64,000 bases of DNA from Paludibacteraceae bacterium. Its GTDB lineage: Bacteria > Bacteroidota > Bacteroidia > Bacteroidales > Paludibacteraceae. A model generated the notes under the pieces. The model saw only the letters and a list, made by a program, of their open reading frames with translations. It ran no database searches and was not told where the DNA came from. Position 1 is the first letter of the stretch. Every line of letters begins with the position of its first letter. Of this stretch, positions 57,025 through 63,427 are shown piece after piece. Both the position numbers and the translations under genes were made by a program. Location: NCBI GenBank assembly GCA_017456885.1, contig JAFTIM010000002.1, positions 1 to 64,000 of the forward strand, given 5' to 3'.

Positions 57025-57744
57025 TCAAGAGAACAACTCTTGTAACACCTCCAACGAACGCAAGGAGCCGAACCTGCCCAGATGTATCTGATAGTAATCC
57101 ACCATACGCCGAAGTACGGCGACACGTTGTGCATGCGTAAAGCGGAAACGGTGCATATTCCGATAATTCATCCGCATAAGTAGCGAAAACGCCCGTTTGT
57201 CGGCATCGCAAAGCAGATAGTCGTGCAACGGTTTTGTCGGCACAAAGCGAGCCTCCAACATATCGAAAAAAGGATATTCGGCATTTTCCATATTTGGAGC
57301 AATACCCAAAAAGTAGGACAACTGCAACAAAAAGGCTATATGAAAATTGGTAAATGAAGCATCTGCAGCGTCTAAAAAACGCAACGAGGAGTCGATGAAG
57401 TCGAACAAATCGGCATCGGGTTGCTCCTCGCGAAGGACTTTCGACAAAAACTCTGCCAGAAACATCGCTATCGAATTTTTGTAAAAATTGTAAGGGATTG
57501 AGGCGTAAACAAGTGTCGAACGGCTCTCCCGCAAACGGGGTAAAGCGTTGCCGGAGCCGGCGGCAAGCACAACCTCCACCAGCGAAAGCGGCTGAAGGAG
57601 CACTTTGCGAAAAGGAGAGCGGTGCGACTTCGCATCGTTCACCACGCACGACAAACGTCCGTATTCGCGTGTATAAAGATGTACGATATACCCTCTCGGA
57701 TATTTCGAAGCGTACAACACTATGGCATTCGTCTGCTTATACAT
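57025..57744 (-). CDS. recO: DNA repair protein RecO
   Basis: Recombination mediator that works with RecR to load RecA on SSB-coated DNA. The ATG at 57744 starts 239 residues (M-Y-K-Q-T-N-A-I-V-L) with the OB fold and T-R-E-Y-G-R-L-S, then the helical C-terminal domain (F-L-L-Q-L-S-Y-F-L-G-I-A-P-N). The zinc cysteines of some RecO proteins are absent. A longer frame adds 12 residues unlike the family. The gene borders the accessory region. Confidence 0.93.
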   Translation of the reverse strand: MYKQTNAIVLYASKYPRGYIVHLYTREYGRLSCVVNDAKSHRSPFRKVLLQPLSLVEVVLAAGSGNALPRLRESRSTLVYASIPYNFYKNSIAMFLAEFLSKVLREEQPDADLFDFIDSSLRFLDAADASFTNFHIAFLLQLSYFLGIAPNMENAEYPFFDMLEARFVPTKPLHDYLLCDADKRAFSLLMRMNYRNMHRFRFTHAQRVAVLRRMVDYYQIHLGRFGSLRSLEVLQELFS

Positions 57745-57808
57745 ACAAAAAATGGCAAAACCACATGCTTTGCCATCCAAACAAACTTATTTATCAATTA
57801 TGAAACGA

Positions 57809-57832
57809 GCCATTTTGGGGACTCGAACCCCA
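57809..57832 (-). other. Truncated tRNA 3' end, candidate attachment site
   Basis: On the minus strand a tRNA-like T arm is present: TGGGG, loop TTCGAGT, CCCCA (57816-57832), followed by AAATGGC in the position of the 3' acceptor strand (57809-57815). No anticodon or D arm lies upstream, so it is not a complete tRNA. This is what integration of an element into a tRNA 3' end leaves at the distal junction; its orientation places the element to the right. The tRNA identity is unresolved. Confidence 0.5.
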
Positions 57833-57949
57833 GACCCTTTTACTCAAAAAACGATTTTTTTAATGTCTGAATATCAGTTAGTTATATTTTAATTTTTCTT
57901 CGTTTTTACCTTATTTTGTTGCGTTTTTGTTTCGTTTTTTACTATCTAT

Positions 57950-58357
57950 CTACTTGTTTTTCAAGATGTTTAGCAATTCTTTTATTTGAGAATCTTTTTC
58001 TTTTATTTGAGAATCTTTTTCTTTTATTTGAGAATCTTTTTCTTTTATTCGCTCCTCTAATACCTCTATCTGGGCTTTCAATACATCAGGACTATCACTG
58101 TAATAATGGCGATTGTCGATTGTCGATTTATTGATATTGCTTCCGACTATATTACCATTTCCATTTATAGTTGTTCCAAAAAAATCAGCCGGAGTGATAT
58201 TTAATATTTTGCATAATTCCAATAGCTTATTGATAGGCAAAGTATTATTCTCAATACTATATTTTAATCCCTCTGCAGAAACATTCATACTATCGGCGAT
58301 TTCCTTAAGTAGAATTTTTTTCGACTTTGCAATATTCTTTAATTCGCTGTAATTCAT
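57950..58357 (-). CDS. XRE family repressor-like protein with heptad-repeat tail
   Basis: 135 residues. Residues 5-60 form an XRE/Cro helix-turn-helix (L-L-K-E-I-A-D-S-M-N-V-S-A-E-G-L-K-Y). A glycine/asparagine linker follows (N-G-N-G-N-I-V-G-S-N), then a coiled coil from about 90 containing three perfect copies of the heptad K-E-K-D-S-Q-I. The heptads are encoded by a 21-bp tandem repeat. It faces a small Cro-like gene across a 108-nt spacer, the classic layout of a temperate element switch. Confidence 0.88.
   Translation of the reverse strand: MNYSELKNIAKSKKILLKEIADSMNVSAEGLKYSIENNTLPINKLLELCKILNITPADFFGTTINGNGNIVGSNINKSTIDNRHYYSDSPDVLKAQIEVLEERIKEKDSQIKEKDSQIKEKDSQIKELLNILKNK
57979..58041 (-). 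repeat. Three perfect 21-bp tandem repeats inside the XRE gene
   Basis: Three identical 21-bp units run from 57979 to 58041 with a partial fourth after it. Because the unit is a multiple of three, copy-number change would add or remove whole heptads without a frameshift. Confidence 0.95.
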
Positions 58358-58394
58358 ATTTTTACAAAATAAATTAAAAATAAACCTAAATTTA

Positions 58395-58427
58395 TTTGGA
58401 TTTTAAAACTAAATGTATTTATCTTTG
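58395..58427 (+). promoter_or_regulatory. Rightward promoter of the Cro-like gene
   Basis: TTTG (58395-58398) and TATCTTTG (58420-58427) with a 21-nt spacer. The 8-bp palindrome TAAATTTA (58387-58394) just upstream is a candidate operator half. Confidence 0.65.
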
Positions 58428-58465
58428 CATTGTTCAATTATGACAAATTTAAATAAAAAAAGGAA

Positions 58466-58657
58466 ATGAAAGAATTTATAAACAATTTAACGGTGCGAGA
58501 ATACGAGTTATTCCGCAGTAGAGTGATGAGCAATTTAAACGTTACACGCACCGCGTTTGCCAACTGGAAAGCCGGACAAATGCCCGCAAAGCGTTTCCGC
58601 GCTCCGCTTAACGCAATAGCACAAGAGATAACAGGCAAAACGATATTCCCCGAATAG
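58466..58657 (+). CDS. Small Cro-like HTH protein
   Basis: 63 residues, helical, with a central stretch V-T-R-T-A-F-A-N-W-K-A-G-Q-M-P that looks like the recognition end of a Cro/CI-type helix-turn-helix, then A-I-A-Q-E-I-T-G. It is divergent from the XRE gene and downstream of a well-matched promoter. Probably the Cro-like counterpart in a two-state switch; I do not recognise a named family. Confidence 0.65.
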   Translation: MKEFINNLTVREYELFRSRVMSNLNVTRTAFANWKAGQMPAKRFRAPLNAIAQEITGKTIFPE

Positions 58658-58678
58658 GGGCGGCTCTGGTATGCCAAC

Positions 58679-58768
58679 GTTGGATGCCGCAAAATAAGGC
58701 GTAAGGAGTTACGCGCGAATAAGCGGATGGAATTGTATAGAAGAATCTGTAACTCGACTACGTCCAAC
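58679..58768 (+). ncRNA. Nested stem-loop region, possible structured RNA
   Basis: Three nested complementarities: GTTGGATG (58679-58686) with CGTCCAAC (58761-58768, one wobble), CCGC (58687-58690) with GCGG (58723-58726), and a perfect hairpin GCGTAA/TTACGC (58699-58704, 58709-58714) with loop GGAG. The region has no plausible ORF and lies between the Cro-like gene and the first three-copy element. Confidence 0.4.
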
Positions 58769-58774
58769 CACTCA

Positions 58775-58869
58775 CACAACCGCCGATAAACCGACAGAAC
58801 GAGGTCGGGAGAATTGAATCCAAGCCGAAAGGCTGTGTTCAAAAAAGTCGGCCCTCGCCGGCGGCTGTG
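58775..58869 (+). ncRNA. Three-copy structured element, copy 1
   Basis: Outer stem CACAACCGCCG (58775-58785) with CGGCGGCTGTG (58859-58869), ten of eleven pairs. Inner hairpin CCGAC (58791-58795) with GTCGG (58804-58808). A further AGCC-GAAA-GGCT hairpin lies at 58823-58834. The element ends 29 nt before the start of the 65-residue gene. It has no ATG, unlike copies 2 and 3. Confidence 0.6.
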
Positions 58870-58898
58870 TTTTTTTCAATTTTCAATTTTCAATTACT

Positions 58899-59096
58899 AT
58901 GAAGTTAGATTTTAAAATTAAAAATCTCTTAAAGGATACGCCGGTTATGGAGTTTTTCTTGTTTCCGAGCGTGCATTTTCAATATATCGATCTGATGGGT
59001 ATGCACTCCCATTTAATCAATTTTGAGGTGTTTGCGTGGCGAATGACGCTTATTGTGCAATTTCCGGAAAAGAGGGATAAACCTGTAAAAGAATAA
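58899..59096 (+). CDS. 65-residue protein of unknown function, copy 1
   Basis: Starts M-K-L-D-F-K-I-K-N-L-L and is rich in F, M and H (M-G-M-H-S-H-L-I-N-F). No signal peptide or clear transmembrane helix; probably a small compact beta or mixed fold. It is 96% identical at the DNA level to the copy at 59221. By my count the two differ by 7 bases causing 5 residue changes, only one change being silent. Function unknown; the position between regulator and primase suggests an early gene of the element. Confidence 0.7.
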   Translation: MKLDFKIKNLLKDTPVMEFFLFPSVHFQYIDLMGMHSHLINFEVFAWRMTLIVQFPEKRDKPVKE

Positions 59097-59114
59097 TTTT
59101 CCATTTTCAATTAT

Positions 59115-59185
59115 GAAAGCACCCACGGATAAACCTACAGAAGAGGTAGGGGGTAAAACTGGCCAGCTCGCCCGTGGTTGTTTTC
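59115..59185 (+). ncRNA. Three-copy structured element, copy 2
   Basis: Outer stem GAAAGCACCCACGG (59115-59128) with CCGTGGTTGTTTTC (59172-59185), one mismatch and one G-T. Inner hairpin CCTAC (59134-59138) with GTAGG (59146-59150); both arms differ from the other copies yet still pair. It ends 35 nt before the second 65-residue gene. An ATG at 59113 could also open a frame (M-K-A-P-T-D-K-P-T-E-E-V-G) that runs into that gene. Confidence 0.6.
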
Positions 59186-59220
59186 AATTTTCCATTTTCC
59201 ATTTTCAAATTTCAATTACT

Positions 59221-59418
59221 ATGAAGTTAGATTTTAAAATTTCAAATCTTTTTAAGGATATGCCGGTTATGGAGTTTTTCTTGTTTCCGAGCGTGCATTT
59301 TCAATATATCGATCTGATGGGTATGCACTCCCATTTAATCAATTTTGAGGTGTTTGCGTGGCGAATGACGCTTATTATGCAATTTCCGGAAAAGAGGGAT
59401 AACCCTGTAAAAGAATAA
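59221..59418 (+). CDS. 65-residue protein of unknown function, copy 2
   Basis: Tandem paralogue of the gene at 58899, 322 nt downstream. Differences: K8S, L11F, T14M, V53M, K61N. The start ATG at 59221 aligns with copy 1; an in-frame ATG at 59113 would add 36 residues translated from the structured element and spacer, which I consider unlikely because the copy 1 counterpart has no such start. The central 120 bases are identical between copies, so the duplication is recent or homogenised. Confidence 0.7.
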   Translation: MKLDFKISNLFKDMPVMEFFLFPSVHFQYIDLMGMHSHLINFEVFAWRMTLIMQFPEKRDNPVKE

Positions 59419-59434
59419 TTTTCCATTTTCAATT

Positions 59435-59521
59435 ATGAAAACACCCACGGATAAACCGACAAAAGAGGTCGGAGAGTTAAAAAGTCCCTGCAACTCGCCC
59501 GTGGTTGTTTTCAATTTTTAA
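59435..59521 (+). CDS. Possible 28-residue leader peptide
   Basis: ATG-to-TAA frame M-K-T-P-T-D-K-P-T-K-E-V-G-E-L-K-S ending V-V-V-F-N-F, overlapping copy 3 of the structured element and ending 16 nt before the primase start. Copy 2 encodes a similar start (M-K-A-P-T-D-K-P-T-E-E-V-G). If translated, ribosome passage would open the stem and couple to the next gene. Copy 1 lacks the ATG, so this may be only structure-forming sequence. Confidence 0.25.
   Translation: MKTPTDKPTKEVGELKSPCNSPVVVFNF
59437..59512 (+). ncRNA. Three-copy structured element, copy 3
   Basis: Outer stem GAAAACACCCACGG (59437-59450) with CCGTGGTTGTTTTC (59499-59512), 13 of 14 pairs. Inner hairpin CCGAC (59456-59460) with GTCGG (59468-59472). 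It ends 25 nt before the primase-helicase start. Confidence 0.6.
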
Positions 59522-59537
59522 TTTTCAATTATTAACA

Positions 59538-61808
59538 ATGTCAAACGAAAAAACATATCTGCAAACGCGCGTATTCGACGCCATGGGGCTTACACCGACA
59601 CAATGTAAAATAAAGCTCCGGTACAACGACCGATTCGAAGGGATGGAAAGAGAGGTTGTAACCGATATTTTTACCTCGACAAAAGACGACGATATAAATA
59701 TAGCCGTTTATGATATAGAGCGAAACGCAATAGAGTATATCGACGACAACGGGCCAAAAGTCAACGACTTTACCGACTGCATAGCGTGGAAGCAATACAA
59801 AGTTACGCGTTTGAACCCTACACGCGAAAAGGACGGCATTAAATATATCAATCCGAAAGGGTTAGGCACTTATCCGTTTTTTCCTCCGAAACTCGTAGAG
59901 GCATACGAGCAGAAAAAAGAGATTCGCACGTTGTACATGACCGAGGGATATTTCAAAGCCATGAAAGCCTCAGAGTGTGGTTTTCCGATAATTGGCGTTA
60001 CAGGCATCAACAACATCAAGAACAAAGAGAAACAACTGTATCCGGATATATGGAAAATAATAAAACAGTGCAAGGTAAAGAACATTGCTTTTATTTACGA
60101 TGGCGATTGTGCCAACATCAGCACAAAGGCGATAGAAGCAAAGCAAGATTTACGCATACGCCCCAACTCGTTTCTGATGGCAGGATTGCAATTCAAAGAG
60201 TGCTTTGCAACGTCGAATATCAATGCTTATTGGATAAACATACTTTCCGATCAGCTCGAAGGCAACCCAAAAGGACTCGACGACCTACTACTGCAATTCC
60301 CAAAAAAGAAACGCGAGATTCTGAAAGATGCTGACGAGCTTAACAGTATCGGGACCTATTTTTATCATTTAAATCTGACAAGTTTTAGCACAAAGCTATC
60401 TCGACACTTGAACATTTCGAGCGTAGAATCTTTTTATGAAAAATGGGCAGACGTGATACAAGGCCGGGAGTTCGTTTTCGGTGGCTCTCATTATCAGTAC
60501 AACGAAGAGGAAAAAATCGTTCAAACGATTCTACCAAAGGGATTAAAAAACATTTTTCGAATAGCCGACGACTATTACGAACTGCAAAAACGGCCGAATA
60601 TTTTTTACAAGGACCTCGACGACGACACGAAATTCGACCGCGTGCTGGTGATGCGCAAACGCGAAGCATTGAAAGAGGATTACAAGCAATTCCCAAATGC
60701 GCTGCAAAAAGTGCAGAAGTTCAAAGGGTTTATCAATCTGCCGGACAACGAGAACTACCGAAGGGAAATTTTCGGATACTTTAATATGTATCAGGAACTC
60801 AAATACACACCCGTCGATGGCGATTGTCCTACCATCTTAAATTTTCTTAACCATATATTCCAAGAACATATAGAGTACGGGCTGGATTATTTGAAATTGA
60901 TTTACGAGCGACCGACTCAAATGTTACCCATTCTTTGCCTTGTGTCCGAAGAGCGGAAAACGGGTAAAGATACGTTTCTCAATCTCTTGCACGAAATTTA
61001 CGGCGACAACTGCCGCGTGTGTGGCAATGCCGAAATACAAAGCGACTTTAATACTTATTTTGCCGGAAAACTGATTGTCGGCATCAACGAAACCGACCTA
61101 CACGACAATAAAGGAATGACCGAGAAACTGAAAATGTGGAGCACGGCAAAAAAAGTATCTTTTACAGGCAAAGGCAAAGACAGTCAAGAGATAGACAATT
61201 TTACGAAATACATTATTTGCTCCAACAACGTAAAAAACTTTATCTACACCGATAAAAACGAGATACGCTTTTGGATTCGCGATATTCAAAGCGTGAAACA
61301 GGAGGATCCTTTCCTTTTGGAAAAAATGTGTGAGGAGATTCCGCAATTTCTTTTTTTCTTGAAAAATAGAAAAATGAAAGTACCGAAAGCGCTTACACGT
61401 TCGTGGTTCGACACCGATATGTTGCGAACGGAAGCGCTGAAGCGACTCATCGCACACCAACGGCCGAAACTGGAGATTATCATTACCGACTATTTGCGCG
61501 ACTATTTTATCATGTTCAAACAGGCGACAGTCCGACACACCGTGTCGAGCCTCAAAGAAAATATCCCGGATTTACAACGTATCGAAGACTTCAAAATTCG
61601 TCGGATATTGCAGGACAATATGAAAATGCAGCCAAGCGGTGCAAACAGCAAATTCTCCGTCAAACGCAATACCATAGATTCGAACGGCAACCCTTATGTC
61701 GAGGATAGGAAATATACAGGTCGCTATTTTGAGTTTTATGCCAAAAACTACCTGACCGATGCCGAACTATTAGAACTATCTGAATACTGCCAAGAAGAAT
61801 TATTTTAA
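59538..61808 (+). CDS. TOPRIM/SF3 primase-helicase of a mobile element
   Basis: Replication protein of 756 residues (ATG at 59538; a longer TTG frame reads the repeat spacer). The N-terminal half has a TOPRIM-like segment (Y-M-T-E-G-Y-F-K-A-M-K-A, about residues 130-145, and I-A-F-I-Y-D-G-D near 185). The C-terminal half is an SF3/DUF5906-type helicase: Walker A E-E-R-K-T-G-K-D-T near 475, Walker B K-L-I-V-G-I-N-E-T-D, motif C Y-I-I-C-S-N-N. Followed by a terminator and a repeat-rich region that may be its origin. Confidence 0.88.
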   Translation: MSNEKTYLQTRVFDAMGLTPTQCKIKLRYNDRFEGMEREVVTDIFTSTKDDDINIAVYDIERNAIEYIDDNGPKVNDFTDCIAWKQYKVTRLNPTREKDGIKYINPKGLGTYPFFPPKLVEAYEQKKEIRTLYMTEGYFKAMKASECGFPIIGVTGINNIKNKEKQLYPDIWKIIKQCKVKNIAFIYDGDCANISTKAIEAKQDLRIRPNSFLMAGLQFKECFATSNINAYWINILSDQLEGNPKGLDDLLLQFPKKKREILKDADELNSIGTYFYHLNLTSFSTKLSRHLNISSVESFYEKWADVIQGREFVFGGSHYQYNEEEKIVQTILPKGLKNIFRIADDYYELQKRPNIFYKDLDDDTKFDRVLVMRKREALKEDYKQFPNALQKVQKFKGFINLPDNENYRREIFGYFNMYQELKYTPVDGDCPTILNFLNHIFQEHIEYGLDYLKLIYERPTQMLPILCLVSEERKTGKDTFLNLLHEIYGDNCRVCGNAEIQSDFNTYFAGKLIVGINETDLHDNKGMTEKLKMWSTAKKVSFTGKGKDSQEIDNFTKYIICSNNVKNFIYTDKNEIRFWIRDIQSVKQEDPFLLEKMCEEIPQFLFFLKNRKMKVPKALTRSWFDTDMLRTEALKRLIAHQRPKLEIIITDYLRDYFIMFKQATVRHTVSSLKENIPDLQRIEDFKIRRILQDNMKMQPSGANSKFSVKRNTIDSNGNPYVEDRKYTGRYFEFYAKNYLTDAELLELSEYCQEELF

Positions 61809-61829
61809 TATATAAAAAGCGCCTGTAAG

Positions 61830-61863
61830 CACCCGACCCGTTTAAGGTCGGGTTTCTTTTTAT
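61830..61863 (+). terminator. Primase-helicase terminator
   Basis: ACCCGACC (61830-61837) pairs with GGTCGGGT (61845-61852), then TTCTTTTTTA. Confidence 0.85.
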
Positions 61864-62503
61864 ATTTATGTGCATATTTTTTCAATATTCGGGGCATTTT
61901 AAAAAGAATATTCATTTTTAAGAGAAAAAAGAATTTTGCAAGAAATTTTTAAATGCGAACCTCTTTCATTGTTTTTGTTGTCCGAATTGTTAAAACGTGA
62001 AAGTGTATTTATTTAATCGTTTAATTTTAAATAAATTACGTAGTTAAAACTTTTAACAAGTTAGACAACAGTTAGACAACAACGGACAACAAAACTCTAA
62101 AAAAGACAACAAAACTCGAAAAAAGACAACAAAATAGATTTTTTAAAGCCCTTTTTAAGGCTAATGTTAAAATTTTCCCCTCAAAATTTGTTGTCCGTTG
62201 TTGTCCGTTGTTGTCCGCTTGTTGTCCGAATTTTGCACTTAAAATCAACGCATTAAACCAAAAAGACAACAAGACAACACAGACAACACGTTTTCACTCC
62301 GCAAATTTTTTGCTGTTTTTTGTGTTTTCAGGTGTTGTTTTCTCTTTTTTGGTAAGTGTATATATATGTAAAAATTATGTGTGTCTATTTTTAATCAATT
62401 TTTAAACTACTTTTTATCTCAAAAAAAATACAAGTATTTCATTTTCAGTATGATATTTTTTTTGTATATTTGATTTAAAATTGCATTTTTTAATCATTCA
62501 GGA
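61864..62503. other. Repeat-rich non-coding region, candidate replication origin
   Basis: About 640 nt without a credible gene, AT-rich, holding about a dozen GACAAC or GTTGTC hexamers. Clusters: one GTTGTC at ~61976; five GACAAC between 62064 and 62130; four GTTGTCCG between 62190 and 62228; three GACAAC between 62265 and 62287. A 19-bp perfect inverted repeat has arms GACAACAACGGACAACAAA (62075-62093) and its complement (62187-62205). Such iteron-like arrays beside a primase-helicase gene usually mark an origin. Confidence 0.55.
62465..62472 (+). promoter_or_regulatory. -7 box of the small HTH gene
   Basis: TATATTTG, matching TAnnTTTG, 31 nt before the ATG at 62504. Confidence 0.4.
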
Positions 62504-62677
62504 ATGAAACCGAACTATCAAGACACCGAAAAGCTTACCGTCTGTGTGGCGTCGGAGTTGCTGCACTTGTCGGAGCGCTCCGCACAGCGATACATTGCAC
62601 GGTGCAAACGAGCCCTCGGCATTCCAAATTATGCTTTCCTCTCCGTGGGGAGATTCAAAGAGTTTTACAACATTTAA
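62504..62677 (+). CDS. Small HTH DNA-binding protein
   Basis: 57 residues: L-T-V-C-V-A-S-E-L-L-H-L-S-E-R-S-A-Q-R-Y followed by I-A-R-C-K-R-A-L-G-I, a compact helix-turn-helix like those of excisionase/MerR-type or phage regulators. Start preceded by AGGA. It lies directly right of the repeat-rich region, so binding to the repeats or excision control are possible. Not assigned to a family. Confidence 0.65.
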   Translation: MKPNYQDTEKLTVCVASELLHLSERSAQRYIARCKRALGIPNYAFLSVGRFKEFYNI

Positions 62678-62689
62678 ATAATTCAAATC

Positions 62690-62806
62690 ATGAAAAACGA
62701 TCAATCTTTATACTCAAAAAAATTTATTGCTAAAATGAATAAAAGTAGGAAGGAATTCGAAAGCGGTAAATTTCACGAAGTAGATCCTAATAATATTTGG
62801 GATTAG
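62690..62806 (+). CDS. Small antitoxin-like peptide
   Basis: 38 residues, M-K-N-D-Q-S-L-Y-S-K-K-F-I-A-K-M-N then a charged helix and a C-terminal V-D-P-N-N-I-W-D. The shape (F-I-A-K-... charged ... I-W) resembles the C-terminal half of small Bacteroidota antitoxins that cap RelE-like toxins, but no toxin gene follows. It could be a remnant or an independent small protein. It is 12 nt after the HTH gene. Confidence 0.45.
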   Translation: MKNDQSLYSKKFIAKMNKSRKEFESGKFHEVDPNNIWD

Positions 62807-62842
62807 TATGTACAAAGTATTAGAATGTAACTAAATAAATTC

Positions 62843-63283
62843 ATGGGACTTTTAGACAACTATACGGGCATCGGCATGTCGCCTCGGCCATCCGATCTGC
62901 ATCAAAGAGTAATTGGCAATCTGATTGTGAATTTAAGAATATTTGGGAGTCCTGATTTCGACGTGCTGCCTGAAGCTCCCGTAACTGCCGACCGAAACGA
63001 CCTTACACCCGACGTCGTTGTTCGTGATATGCGAACGGGAGAGCTTTTAATCGCCATCGAAATAACAACACATCGCGAACTGAAAGCAATTTGCAACAAG
63101 TGCCTGGAACTTGTAGAACGGTTTCCGTCGGCGGAATGCTGGGTGTTCGATTACGAAAAAGAGATGCTCTATTTTCCAATTTACAACGAAGAAACCGAAC
63201 TCATAGAATGGCAAACGGGTAACGATGAACGTTCGCAATTCTATTCCGGAGCATTTCTTAAATACTTCTACTGGCCTAAATAA
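62843..63283 (+). CDS. Uma2-like PD-(D/E)XK nuclease-fold protein
   Basis: 146 residues with the Uma2 pattern: an N-terminal helix (D-L-H-Q-R-V-I-G-N-L), T-P-D-V-V-V near residue 55, I-A-I-E-I-T near 72, a lysine-bearing helix with L-E-L-V-E-R-F, and E-C-W-V-F-D near 106. The P-D ... E-x-[IT] acidic positions are kept; the usual lysine spacing is loose, so catalysis is not certain. Uma2 proteins are common in mobile elements, function largely unknown. Confidence 0.72.
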   Translation: MGLLDNYTGIGMSPRPSDLHQRVIGNLIVNLRIFGSPDFDVLPEAPVTADRNDLTPDVVVRDMRTGELLIAIEITTHRELKAICNKCLELVERFPSAECWVFDYEKEMLYFPIYNEETELIEWQTGNDERSQFYSGAFLKYFYWPK

Positions 63284-63305
63284 CCATAATAAAAAAAAAT
63301 AGTAT

Positions 63306-63340
63306 ATCCCTATCCGTATCATTCGGGTAGGGATTTTTTT
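63306..63340 (+). terminator. Terminator of the Uma2-like gene
   Basis: ATCCCTATCCG and CGGGTAGGGAT pair with a wobble, followed by TTTTTTT. Confidence 0.75.
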
Positions 63341-63378
63341 GTGTGGCGTAAGTTGTCGTTTCTTGTCTTTTTATGTCG

Positions 63379-63409
63379 TTGTACGGGCATCGGCACGGTG
63401 GTAATTTTG
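63379..63409 (+). promoter_or_regulatory. Promoter of the right-edge gene
   Basis: TTG (63379-63381), 20-nt spacer, TAATTTTG (63402-63409); 18 nt before the ATG at 63428. Confidence 0.6.
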
Positions 63410-63427
63410 TTTCACAAAAACAAAGTT

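Larger units (their letters stand above)
58870..59537 (+). repeat. TTTTCAATT-type low-complexity spacers
   Basis: Runs built from TTTTCAATT/TTTTCCATT occur before each start codon and after the two small genes (58871-58896, 59094-59112, 59181-59218, 59416-59434, 59508-59532). They form the joints between repeated cassettes and may reflect how the duplication arose. Confidence 0.75.

Noticed and set aside
57809..57832. Complete tRNA or tmRNA gene
   Set aside because: Only a T arm and part of an acceptor strand are present; no anticodon or D arm and no tag-peptide region follow.
57979..58041. CRISPR-like repeats
   Set aside because: The 21-bp units are directly adjacent without spacers and lie inside a protein-coding frame.
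57916..58134. Plus-strand frame with repeated leucine/phenylalanine heptads
   Set aside because: It is the complement of the 21-bp repeats of the XRE gene; no promoter or homologous start.
59113..59418. 101-residue version of the second small gene
   Set aside because: The extra 36 residues come from the structured element and AT-rich spacer, and the copy 1 region has no equivalent start.
61976..62287. CRISPR array made of GACAAC repeats
   Set aside because: Repeats are only 6-10 bases, occur in both orientations and have irregular spacing; no cas gene is nearby.
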